A DNA stretch of 64,000 nucleotides from Pseudonocardia terrae (GTDB lineage Bacteria; Actinomycetota; Actinomycetes; Mycobacteriales; Pseudonocardiaceae): assembly GCF_021343995.1 (NCBI RefSeq), contig NZ_JAJTTE010000011.1, positions 1 through 64,000 on the forward strand, read 5' to 3'. Each line of letters begins with the position of its first letter. Position 1 is the stretch's first letter. The notes below the pieces were generated by a model. It searched no databases. It was given only the letters and a program-made list of their open reading frames with translations, and was not told where the DNA came from. Position numbers and translations under genes: made by a program. Below are positions 41,544-49,640 of the stretch, one piece after another.

Positions 41544-42403
41544 GCGGCCCGACCCGCCCGGGGCGGATCGAGGCCGACCCTGGAAACGAGCCCGCAGCCG
41601 CGGCGGTGGTCGAGGTGCTGGTGCCCACCCGCAACCGCCCGGTGGAGCTGGCCACCACGCTTGCCGGCCTGGCCGCCCAGGACCACCCGTTCGACGTCGT
41701 CGTCTCGGACCAGTCCGATGACGCCGCGTCCTACGACACCGAGCCGGCCCGGGCGATGATCCGGGTGCTGGAGCTGGGCGGGCACCGGGTCCGCACCCGG
41801 CGCCACCTGCCCCGCCGCGGGGTCATCGAACACCGGGCCGCGCTCCTGGCCGCCTCGACGGCGCCGTACGTGCTCTTCCTCGACGACGACGTCTGGCTCG
41901 CCCCGGGCACGATCGCCCTCCTGCACGAGGCGATCACGGAGCTGGGCTGCGGGATGGTCGGCGCGGCCATGCAGGGCCTTTCCCACGTCGACGACGAGCG
42001 GCCCGCCGAGCAGGAGCCGTTCGCGCGCTGGGCCGGGGCGCCGGTCCCGGAGACGCTGCACCCCGACACCCCCGAGTGGGAGCGCTGGCGGCTGCACAAC
42101 GCGGCCACCCCGATCCACCTCGCCCGCCGGCACCTGCGACCGGGGGAGCGGTGGTTCGCGTACAAGATCGCCTGGGTCGCGGGCTGCGTGCTCTACGACC
42201 GCGAGGCGCTCGTGGCGGCCGGCGGTTTCGACTTCTGGCGCGACGTGCCCGAGGAGGCCGTCGGCGAGGACGTCGTGGCCGAGCAGCGGGTCATGGCCAA
42301 GTTCGGCGGGGCCGGGATCCTGCCGTCCGGCGCTGTGCACCTGGAGTCGGACACCACGATCCCGGACCGCCCGGTGACCGCCGACGGCCTGCTCAGGGGC
42401 TGA
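41540..42403 (+). CDS. Glycosyltransferase family 2
   Basis: A 287-residue GT-A glycosyltransferase. VEVLVPTRNRPVELATTLAG is the nucleotide-binding start, LFLDDDVWLAPG carries the DxD metal site, and GCVLYDREALVAAGGFDF with EDVVAEQ is the typical GT2 acceptor region with a catalytic-base acid. It transfers an unknown sugar. GTG 41540 overlaps the short upstream ORF. Its 3' end overlaps the convergent GT9 gene by 11 bases. Confidence 0.88.
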   Translation: MSGPTRPGRIEADPGNEPAAAAVVEVLVPTRNRPVELATTLAGLAAQDHPFDVVVSDQSDDAASYDTEPARAMIRVLELGGHRVRTRRHLPRRGVIEHRAALLAASTAPYVLFLDDDVWLAPGTIALLHEAITELGCGMVGAAMQGLSHVDDERPAEQEPFARWAGAPVPETLHPDTPEWERWRLHNAATPIHLARRHLRPGERWFAYKIAWVAGCVLYDREALVAAGGFDFWRDVPEEAVGEDVVAEQRVMAKFGGAGILPSGAVHLESDTTIPDRPVTADGLLRG

Positions 42404-43355
42404 GCGACGACGGGACGGGCGCCGGGAGGGCCGCCCGCACCGCCGCGGCCACGTCGGCCGGAGGGACGTCGGCCATGCAGGCCGGGCCCCCGGCCGGCGG
42501 GCTCAGCGGGCACCGGGCCTCCCACCAGCACACCTGCTCGGTGATCGCGGTGGGACGCCGGTGCGGGCACTCCGGCAGACCCTGCAGGTTGGTGGCCGGG
42601 TCATCGAGCCCGTAGCGGGCCGCGAGGGTGGGACCGAACAGGCCGACGGTGCGGGCGCCGACCGCCGCCGCGACCCGCGCCGGCCCGGTGTCGCCGCCCA
42701 CCACGACCCCGCCGCGCCGCGCGACGGCGGTGAACCGGGCCGCGAGCCCGCGCAGGTCCGTCGGCGGCAGCTCGGGGGCCGGTGCGCCCGGGCCCACGGC
42801 CACCACCGGGACGTCGGGCAGCAGTTCCACCAGCGCGGCCCAGTGCGGCCAGAGCTTCACCGCCATCCCGGCGCCCGGTACGAGCACGACCGGCACGTCG
42901 TCGGGCAGGTCCGCCGCGGCGTCGTCGACCTCGGTGTCGGTGAGGTGGATCCGCGACGGCCGGTACCCCGGCCCGGCGAGGCCCTCCTCGGCGAGGATCC
43001 GGACGTACCGGCGCGAGACGGGCTCGTCGGGCGGGGGAGACCGCCACAGGTTCGTGACGCCGGGGACACCGCGCTCGGCGACGAGATCCGGGATCCCGTG
43101 CAGCCGGGTGGTGCTCACGACGAGGTCGGTGTGGTCCAGCGCGGCCCCGACCGCCTCCCGCTCGTGGCCCTTCTCCGCCCGGAGCACCTCGGTCACCGTC
43201 GGATCGGTGTCGAGCAGGGTGGCGCCCGGATCGTGGGTGAGCACGCGCAGGGCGGCGTGCGGGAAGCGCTCCGCGAGCCCGTGCACCACCGGCAGCGCCA
43301 TGACGAGGTCGCCCAGCCCGCCGAGCAGGTCGATGACGAGGATGTCGTCAGGCAC
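42393..43355 (-). CDS. Glycosyltransferase family 9 (heptosyltransferase-like) III
   Basis: A 320-residue GT9 enzyme: VIDLLGGLGDLVMALPVVHG at the N-terminus, VVLVPGAGMAVKLWPHWAAL, and VVGGDTGPARVAAAVGART, then GLFGPT. The usual His after DTGxA is Arg here. A Cys-rich tail (PECPHRRP, CWWEARCPLSP) resembles the segment seen in GT9 members with C-terminal cysteines. GTG 43355 overlaps the GT4 gene by eight bases, so the two are one transcript. Confidence 0.85.
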   Translation of the reverse strand: MPDDILVIDLLGGLGDLVMALPVVHGLAERFPHAALRVLTHDPGATLLDTDPTVTEVLRAEKGHEREAVGAALDHTDLVVSTTRLHGIPDLVAERGVPGVTNLWRSPPPDEPVSRRYVRILAEEGLAGPGYRPSRIHLTDTEVDDAAADLPDDVPVVLVPGAGMAVKLWPHWAALVELLPDVPVVAVGPGAPAPELPPTDLRGLAARFTAVARRGGVVVGGDTGPARVAAAVGARTVGLFGPTLAARYGLDDPATNLQGLPECPHRRPTAITEQVCWWEARCPLSPPAGGPACMADVPPADVAAAVRAALPAPVPSSLSP

Positions 43356-44472
43356 GCCCGCGGACCCCGGCGTAGACGTCGCGGTGCAGGTCGGCGATCC
43401 GCTCCCAGCTCCGCGCGGCCCCGACCGCCTCCCCGCCCGCGGCCACCCGCAGCCGCAGGGCCGGGTCGTCGAGCAGCCGGCGCAGGGCGTCGGCCAGCAC
43501 GGCACCGTCGCGGACCTTCGGGGCGACCACCACGGTCTCGCCGTCGACCAGTTCGGGATCGGGCGGGTCGGCCCGGGTGACGACCGTCGGCAGGCCGTGC
43601 GCGAAGGCGGACAGCAGCGCGCCGCTCTTCGTGGTGGCGCCGGCCGTGAGCGGGAAGGCCGCGAGGTCGGCGGCGTGCAGGGCGGCGGAGACCTCCTTCT
43701 CGGGCAGGTGCCCGGTCACCGTGACGTGCTTGGCGACGCCCGCCGCCTCGATCTGGCCGAGCAGCTCGGCCCGGAAGGCCTGCGCCTCGTCCTCCGGCAG
43801 CGCGAGCGAGGTGAACCCGCCGACGACGAGCAGGTGCAGCCGGTCCCGGCCCTCGGCGCGGAGCCGCGCGAGCGCCTCGGCCAGGTACCGGACGCCCTTG
43901 ACGGGGTGCACGAACCCGAAGAAGGCGACGACCTCGGCGTCGTCCGGGACCCCGAGCCGGCGACGGGTGTCGGTGCGTGGCGCCGGCCCGAGGTCCGGCA
44001 CGTTCGGCGCCAGCGGTACGAGCACCGGGGCGATGCGCATGCGCTCCCGCAGCGCCCGTTCGTGGCCGGCGTTGGTGGTCAGCACGGCGGCGCTGCGGGG
44101 CACGAGCCGCCAGGTCTCGCGGTCGAACCCGCGGCGCTCGACCGCGCGCCAGGTCCTCTCGGGTACCCAGGACGGGGAGGCCCACCAGCCGTACTCGTGC
44201 ACCGTCGTCACGACGGGGGCGCCAACCAGGTCGGGGAGCAGGCCGGGCCAGGGGGAGAAGCCGAACGCCGAGGGCGCGAACTGCACGTGCACCACCTCGG
44301 GTCCGAGCGCGCGGATCCGCCGCGCCGCGCGGGCGACGTCCGCCGGCGACCGGGCCACGCTCACGGGCTCGACGTCCTCGCCGGCCTTCCGGAGCGTCTC
44401 GACCAGGTGGGCGGTGTAGTCGGCCACGCCGTCGCGGGCGGGATCGGCCCCGCCCTGCACCATCACGATCAC
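43348..44472 (-). CDS. Glycosyltransferase family 4
   Basis: A 374-residue GT-B glycosyltransferase: MVQGGADPARDGVADYTAHL, EVVHVQFAPSAFGFS and VVTTVHEYGW in the acceptor half, and VVAFFGFVHPVKGVRYLAEA and KSGALLSAFAHGLPTVVTRA in the donor half. The position of the E-x7-E motif reads KSGALLSAF, so the first acid is replaced. GTG 44472 is the first start; GTG 44466 is also possible. It is divergent from the GT9 gene at 44508 with only 35 bases between, so the two promoters must overlap. Confidence 0.85.
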   Translation of the reverse strand: MIVMVQGGADPARDGVADYTAHLVETLRKAGEDVEPVSVARSPADVARAARRIRALGPEVVHVQFAPSAFGFSPWPGLLPDLVGAPVVTTVHEYGWWASPSWVPERTWRAVERRGFDRETWRLVPRSAAVLTTNAGHERALRERMRIAPVLVPLAPNVPDLGPAPRTDTRRRLGVPDDAEVVAFFGFVHPVKGVRYLAEALARLRAEGRDRLHLLVVGGFTSLALPEDEAQAFRAELLGQIEAAGVAKHVTVTGHLPEKEVSAALHAADLAAFPLTAGATTKSGALLSAFAHGLPTVVTRADPPDPELVDGETVVVAPKVRDGAVLADALRRLLDDPALRLRVAAGGEAVGAARSWERIADLHRDVYAGVRGRA

Positions 44473-44507
44473 GGGGGGACGGTTCCCGAGGAGCAGGCCG
44501 CGAAACG

Positions 44508-45710
44508 GTGAGCAGGATTGATCCAGGGTTGATCAACGCCTGCGCGGGAACACACCTGATCGTGTTCGAGCACCCGGCGGCCCTGGCGGGCGCCCCCGTG
44601 AACTGGCCGGCCCTGCGCCGGATCCTCGTCGTGCGGCCGGACAACCTGGGCGACGTCCTGCTCACCGGGCCGGCCCTCGCCGCGCTGCGGGCCGCGGCCC
44701 CGCACGCCCGGATCGAGCTGCTCGCCTCGCCGGGCGGCGCCGCGGCGGCCGCCCTGCTGCCCGAGATCGACGACACCGTGGTCGCGCGGGTGTCGTGGCA
44801 GCAGATCGACGGGCCGACAGCCGACGACCGCGACCCGGACGGCGACCTCGTCGCCGAGCTCACGGGCCGCCGCTACGACGCCGCGGTGCTGCTGACCTCG
44901 TTCTCCCAGTCGCCCTGGCCCGCCGCCGAGGTCTGCCGGAGGGCGGGGATCCCGGTCCGCGCCGGACTGTCGAAGGAGTTCGGCGGGACCGCGCTCACGC
45001 ACTGGGTGCCCGCCCCCGCCGACGCCCTGCACCAGGTCGACCGGGCCCTCCACCTGCTCGGACGGCTCGGGATCCCCGCGGCCGCCCGCACCCTGCACGC
45101 CGCGGTCCCCGCGACCGGCCGCTGCCGTGCGCGCGCCGCGCTCGCCGGGCTCGGGCTGCCGGCGGGTCCGTACGCCGTGCTGCTGCCCGGCGCCTCCTGC
45201 CCGTCGCGGCGGTACCTCGGGTTCCGGGAGGTCGCGGGCGGGCTCGGGAGCCGGCTCCCGGTCGTCGTTTCCGGACCGGCGGCGGAGGAGGAGCTGGTGC
45301 GGTCGGTCGCCGACGGGCTGGCCGGGGTCTATCCGCTGGCCGGGGCGCTCGACGTGCCGGGCCTGGCCGGCCTGCTCGCCGGGGCGGCGGTGGCCGTGAC
45401 CAACAACAGCGGCGGCATGCACCTCGCCGACGCCGTGGGCGCGCCGGTGGCCGTGCTGTTCGCCGGCACCGAGGACGTCGACCAGTACCGGCCGCGGTCC
45501 GTGCCCGCCGCCGTCCTGGGCCGCCCGGTCTCGTGCAGCCCGTGCCGGCAGTTCCGCTGCCCGTTCGCGCTGGAGTGCCTCGACGTGCCGCCCGACGAGG
45601 TCGTCTCCGCCGCCCTCGACCTCGCCCGCCCGGCGCTCACCGGGGTGTCCGGTGGGGACGCGGAGGTGTCTGGTGTGGAAACGGCCGAGGCGGGAATCCC
45701 CGTCGCATGA
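44508..45710 (+). CDS. Glycosyltransferase family 9 (heptosyltransferase-like) IV
   Basis: A 400-residue GT9 enzyme, longer than the others because of about 38 extra N-terminal residues. RILVVRPDNLGDVLLTGPAL, VLLPGASCPSRRYLGFREVA and VTNNSGGMHLADAVGAPVAV, then LFAGTE are the family blocks. SCSPCRQFRCPFALECLDVP is the Cys-rich segment found in many heptosyltransferases. GTG 44508 has GAGGAG upstream at some distance. It forms an operon with the next small gene. Confidence 0.88.
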   Translation: MSRIDPGLINACAGTHLIVFEHPAALAGAPVNWPALRRILVVRPDNLGDVLLTGPALAALRAAAPHARIELLASPGGAAAAALLPEIDDTVVARVSWQQIDGPTADDRDPDGDLVAELTGRRYDAAVLLTSFSQSPWPAAEVCRRAGIPVRAGLSKEFGGTALTHWVPAPADALHQVDRALHLLGRLGIPAAARTLHAAVPATGRCRARAALAGLGLPAGPYAVLLPGASCPSRRYLGFREVAGGLGSRLPVVVSGPAAEEELVRSVADGLAGVYPLAGALDVPGLAGLLAGAAVAVTNNSGGMHLADAVGAPVAVLFAGTEDVDQYRPRSVPAAVLGRPVSCSPCRQFRCPFALECLDVPPDEVVSAALDLARPALTGVSGGDAEVSGVETAEAGIPVA

Positions 45711-45874
45711 GCACTCCCCGAGAGAACGATCCCGAGCTGCGCGACGTCATGGTCCCCGAGGAGCAGGCCCACCCGGACCACCGCGAGCATGCCAAGACGC
45801 CGCACCCCGTCGACGACGACGAGCTCGAGGCCCGCACCGAGCACGAGCGGCGTCAGGTCGACGCCGACCGCTGA
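45707..45874 (+). CDS. Small charged hypothetical protein
   Basis: A 55-residue His/Glu/Asp-rich protein (for example EEQAHPDHREHAKTPHPVDD), probably unstructured. ATG 45707 overlaps the GT9 stop by four bases, which supports translation. No family is recognised. Confidence 0.55.
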   Translation: MSTPRENDPELRDVMVPEEQAHPDHREHAKTPHPVDDDELEARTEHERRQVDADR

Positions 45875-45943
45875 GCGGAGCGAGCATCGGCGCTGAGCGG
45901 AGCCTGCGGAGCGAGCATCGGCGCTGAGCCGGTCCGGTCGGAA

Positions 45944-45972
45944 GGGGCGCGATCCACACCGGATCGCGCCCC
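45944..45972. terminator. Hairpin terminator after the glycan locus
   Basis: GGGGCGCGATCC pairs perfectly with GGATCGCGCCCC (12 bp) around a 5-base loop, followed by TCGTCG. Just before it, GCTGAGCGGAGCGAGCATCGGC is repeated nearly exactly (about 45870-45925). Almost the same stem ends the transcript at 48715. Confidence 0.75.
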
Positions 45973-46386
45973 TCGTCGCGTCAAGACGCCGCGGAGGAGT
46001 CCAGGAGGGCCAGGGCGGAGGCCTCGAGGACGTGGGCGGCGTGCCTCGAGGCCGAGCGCCTGCACGTCGGCCAGGACGACGAAGGGCCGAGGGAGCGGTG
46101 CACGCCAAAGCGTCATTCGGTTGACGTGACCCGGCGAGGACTGCCGGAGCCACGACACCCCTCCGGTCGCGGCGTCCGGCCGTCGGGGACGGTAGGGACG
46201 CGGGGCCGTCGGAACACCTGCCGCGCGACAGAAGTGTTCAACGCGCCTGATACCGAGCCGGTCCGGTCCCGGTGGAACGTGCCGAAGGTGCGGTCCGGCA
46301 TGGACGTGACAGGAGTCCGTGCTGGGGGGGCGCCGGGCTCGTTTGGCAGCGGCTGTGAGCGTGATCGTGGTCGGCGGCCGGGAAGG
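45973..46386. other. Gene-free stretch
   Basis: Open frames exist on both strands, but none gives a recognisable protein or a good start. I see no clear signal here apart from GC-rich inverted segments. Confidence 0.45.
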
Positions 46387-47020
46387 CGATGGGCGGGACG
46401 ATCACGGGCGCTCCCGCAGCAGGTGTCTCGCTGTGATCGCCACTCATGACCGATTGCGGTCATGAGTGGCCGGGACGTGTCCGCGGCGACGATCATGGGA
46501 GTTCCGCGCAGCACGTACCTCCGGTGATCGCCGGACGTGACCGATCGCGGCCATGAGTGGCCGGGAGGTGTCCGCGGCGACGGATCATGTGCGCATCCGC
46601 AGCAGGTGCGTCGCGGTGATCGCCGGGCGGGATCGATCACGGCCGCCACGCCTCGCTGCCGCCGGAGGGCGCCAGCACGATCGTGCACGGCACCCCGGAG
46701 AAGGCGGCGGGTCGCCGGCTGACGGGCCGACGAGCCCGAGGCCTTCGACCGCCGCGTCGCCGACCCCGTCGACCCGATGCGGCTAACGCCGTCGGCGTCC
46801 GAGCGCGGTGAGCCCGGGAGGGCGCTGCGCGGAACGATCAAAAGCGCTGCCGCAGCACGCCCGCTGATCGCCGGGCGGGACCGATCGCGGCCATGAGCGG
46901 CCGGGAGGTGTCCGCGGCGACGATCATGGGTGCTCCCGCAGCAGGTGTCTCGCTGTGATCGCCAGGTGGGACGGATCGCGGCCATGAGCGGCCGAGAGGT
47001 GTCGGCAGCGGCGATCCTGG
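46387..47020. repeat. 91-92-bp tandem repeats with a perfect hairpin
   Basis: The marker TGATCGCC recurs at 46434, 46525 and 46617 (91 and 92 bases apart), and after a break again at 46865 and 46956 (91 bases). Each unit also has GGCCATGAG-like, GTGTCCGCGGCGACGATCATG and CCCGCAGCAGGTG blocks. In the first unit GCCACTCATGACCG (46439-46452) and CGGTCATGAGTGGC (46457-46470) form a perfect 14-bp stem with a 4-base loop. The stretch 46640-46830 interrupts the array and is unrelated. Confidence 0.8.
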
Positions 47021-47178
47021 AATTCAGCGCAGCCGTGACCGCGCAGTGCTGCCGGTCCAGGTCTCCGGTGCACACGGGCAGGCCCCGATCGGGCTGGCCT
47101 GGCTCGGCGGGCGTGGGGACGATGCAGGCGCTGGTCCCGCCGGTCGACGGGTGGGCGCTACGTCGAGTGCCGCGCGTG

Positions 47179-47925
47179 TCAGCTGACCGGCTGCAGGAGC
47201 GGTGGCGGTCGTCGGCGGGGGGTGCGGCTGAGGTCGATCCAGGACGGTGGGATGAACTCCGGTAGGCCGTCGAGGATGCGGGCTTCCCAGTGGGAGTGGT
47301 GGATGAGCCGGTGGTGGACCGCGCAGAGCATGACGAGGTTGTGCAGCGTGGTGGGGCCGCCGTGTTGCCATTCGTGGACGTGGTGGATGAGGAGCTCGAT
47401 CAGCTGGGTGCCCCAGGTGTGCAGCTCGGAAGGCGGGTAGAGGGCGGCTTTGGCGGCGAGTTGGACCTCGGCGCTGGCCCAGGTCTCCGGCGACAGCCGG
47501 CGGGCGGGGCCGCTGTCGAGGAGGCGGGCGATGACCTCGACGTGGCGTAGCCCGGCCTCGCCGGCGGCGAACACGGTGGCGGTGGCCGGGAGCCGGGCGG
47601 CCAGGGCCGCGCCGTCGAGCCCGATCTGTGCGCACACGTTCTCGGCGGCGATCACCCGGCGGCGGGCCTCGAAGCGTTCCCAGCCGAGCAGGTCCGACAG
47701 CGCCCCGGTGGGGGAGCGGTAGCCGCGCTCGGCGAACACCCCGCGCCGCTGCAGATCCGCGGTCGCCTCGACCATCGCCCGGTCCAGCGCCCGTCGGGCC
47801 TCTTCGAAGGCACGCAGCCCATCGACGACCGCGTCGGCCGTCGCGGTGGGTCCGGCGGCGTCGACCAGGTGCGCGATCGCCTGCTGGAGGCGTTCGCGCG
47901 CGGTGCCGACCGGACCTGCGTCCAT
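47179..47925 (-). CDS. 13E12-type DUF222/HNH protein with an internal deletion
   Basis: A 248-residue protein. The N-terminal two thirds are DUF222 (RALDRAMVEATADLQRRGVF, then LLGWERFEARRRVIAAENVC). The end is the second half of an HNH nuclease (HHVHEWQHGGPTTLHNLVML, then CAVHHRLIHH). Family members run to 400-500 residues and have a Cys-rich segment just before the HNH. Here LIELLI is joined directly to HHVHEW, so the middle of the protein and the first zinc ligands are missing in frame. Nuclease activity is doubtful. It lies next to the 91-bp repeats. Confidence 0.75.
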   Translation of the reverse strand: MDAGPVGTARERLQQAIAHLVDAAGPTATADAVVDGLRAFEEARRALDRAMVEATADLQRRGVFAERGYRSPTGALSDLLGWERFEARRRVIAAENVCAQIGLDGAALAARLPATATVFAAGEAGLRHVEVIARLLDSGPARRLSPETWASAEVQLAAKAALYPPSELHTWGTQLIELLIHHVHEWQHGGPTTLHNLVMLCAVHHRLIHHSHWEARILDGLPEFIPPSWIDLSRTPRRRPPPLLQPVS

Positions 47926-48714
47926 GCGTGGATCATAGTCGAACAGATGTTCGAGCGAGGGTTGATGGTCGCAGGTCAGGAACCTTTTGGCGCAGCACGA
48001 GATCCCCAGCGCATGCCGCGTCGGAGGCCACAACCACTCGTCGCGATCCACCCACCGCCCGCCATGAACGACCGCGCCTTATCTGAATGCCGGGCCCTCC
48101 CCCGACGTCCCCTCTCGTTGACGACCGGGCGCAGCACCTGCCGATTCAGGGCCGCCCGGTCCGCGCTGACCGGCCACGACCTCCACGCAAGCCGTCCGTG
48201 CTCGACTGGGTGGCGCTTGCGACCGGGCCCGGGCGACGGACGGCCGTCGGGCTCGCTGGAGCAGCCGGCGAGGCCGGGCCGGTGGGTGGGCGGAATTCCT
48301 CGATCGTCTGCCGCCCTGCGATCGCTGGTCGACCTGATCGCGAGGGTCGGAAGGCGGCCGAGAGGAGGCAGGGGCCCGCAAGCCCGGGAGCACGACGTGC
48401 GCCGGATCGCGTAGAGCGGGGTGCCGTCGCCGCGGGCGAGCCACCGCGAACGGCGACACCGGCGGACCCACCGCCCAGACCTCCGAGGCGAAGCGCCTGC
48501 CCGACCGGTGCGCGATCACCTCGGACGGGTACGAGTCGCTGAAGACCAAGGTGCTCGGCCGCACGGTCGCTCGGTGCAGCACCACGGCCGCATCCCCACT
48601 CATGATCGTCGTTTCGGACCGCTGAGCCGACAAAATCGTCGGTCTTCGGTCACCAACGGCGTTCATGGATCCGGCACTCCACGAGCAGATGGAATCGGCA
48701 CTCCGCGAACAGAA
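47926..48714. other. Gene-poor region with a third copy of the dnaG-upstream element
   Basis: No convincing gene is seen on either strand. At 48601 lies CATGATCGTC, and 32 bases later AAATCGTCGGTC, the same two boxes with the same spacing as the elements at 11 and 257. The rest is plain GC-rich sequence with short open frames. Confidence 0.5.
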
Positions 48715-48741
48715 GGGGCGCGACCCCACGGATCGCGCCCC
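48715..48741. terminator. Hairpin terminator downstream of the DUF3618 gene
   Basis: GGGGCGCGA pairs with TCGCGCCCC around a short loop, 22 bases beyond the minus-strand stop. The stem is nearly the same as the one at 45944. Confidence 0.7.
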
Positions 48742-48762
48742 TCATCCCGTTCGTCGACGACG

Positions 48763-49164
48763 TCACTTCCGTCGCCGGCGCAGCACCACCAGGAGCGCCG
48801 TGAGCAGGGCCGCGCCGAGGCCTGCGGCGGCCAGAGTGGTGCGGCCGCGGCCGCCCAGCGCGGAGTCGAGGGTGTCGACCGCCTGCTTCGCCGTCCCGGC
48901 GGTCCGGTTCAGCACCTCGCCCCCGAGCTGCTGCGCCTGCCCCACTCCCGTCCTGACCTGCTCGGTCGCTTGTGCCACGCCCGTCTTGACCTGCTCGGTC
49001 GCCTGCGCCACCCCGGTTTTGACCTGCTCGGTCGCCTGGTCGCGGGCGGCCCGGGCGCGGGAGCCGACGTCGACCCGGTCGGCGAGTGCCGAGGCCGTCC
49101 GGCCCAGCTCGGCGCGCTCGGCACCGATCCGCTCCCGCAGCTCCTCGGGGGTCGGATCGGTCAC
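48763..49164 (-). CDS. DUF3618-domain protein with 11-residue repeats
   Basis: A 133-residue protein. The N-terminus (PEELRERIGAERAELGRTAS) is DUF3618. It is followed by three exact or near-exact copies of QATEQVKTGVA (33-bp DNA repeats), then a C-terminal membrane helix (AAAGLGAALLTALLVVLRRR). It is probably anchored in the cell membrane beside the holin-family protein, whose stop overlaps its GTG by four bases. The function is unknown. Confidence 0.82.
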   Translation of the reverse strand: MTDPTPEELRERIGAERAELGRTASALADRVDVGSRARAARDQATEQVKTGVAQATEQVKTGVAQATEQVRTGVGQAQQLGGEVLNRTAGTAKQAVDTLDSALGGRGRTTLAAAGLGAALLTALLVVLRRRRK

Positions 49165-49598
49165 CGGTGAACCTCTCGCTTGATCGTCTCGACGTCCGCC
49201 TTCGTGCTGCTGATCGCCTGCTCCGGCACCGGCGGGGAGGCGTTGCTGATCTCCTTCTTCGCCACGAGGGCGAGGATGCCGCCCAGCGCCACGAGCACCC
49301 CGCCGACGATCAGCGCCGACGCCCACACCGGCAGCACGAGGGAGAGGGCGGCGATGGCGGCGGCGACGAACGCCAGGCCGCCGGCGAGCGCGAGCACCGT
49401 GCCGGCGCCGGCCAGCCCGGCCCCGATGCCGAACGCCTTGCCCTTGCGCGTCACCTCCGCCTTGGCGAGCTGGACCTCGTCGGTCACGAGGGTGCGGACC
49501 TGGTCGGACAGCTGCCGCAGGAGGTCGGCGGTCGACAACTCGGCCGGGTCCGGCCGCGCGGTCCCGTCGCGCTGCTCTGGGTGGAGTGAGCTGGTCAT
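49161..49598 (-). CDS. Phage-holin-superfamily III (actinobacterial holin-X-like) membrane protein
   Basis: A 145-residue protein. An amphipathic N-terminal helix (ADLLRQLSDQVRTLVTDEVQ) and two adjacent membrane helices (GLAGAGTVLALAGGLAFVAA and LPVWASALIVGGVLVALGGI) are typical of the DUF1469/holin-X family next to DUF3618 genes in actinomycetes. Despite the name it is chromosomal housekeeping, and no other phage genes are near. Confidence 0.85.
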   Translation of the reverse strand: MTSSLHPEQRDGTARPDPAELSTADLLRQLSDQVRTLVTDEVQLAKAEVTRKGKAFGIGAGLAGAGTVLALAGGLAFVAAAIAALSLVLPVWASALIVGGVLVALGGILALVAKKEISNASPPVPEQAISSTKADVETIKREVHR

Positions 49599-49640
49599 GA
49601 CTCTCGGCTACCCCCGGGCCCGAGCAGTACACACCGGGTG

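Noticed and set aside
49161..49598. Prophage remnant because of the holin-family name
   Set aside because: Holin-X/DUF1469 with DUF3618 is an ordinary chromosomal pair in actinomycetes and no other phage gene is nearby.
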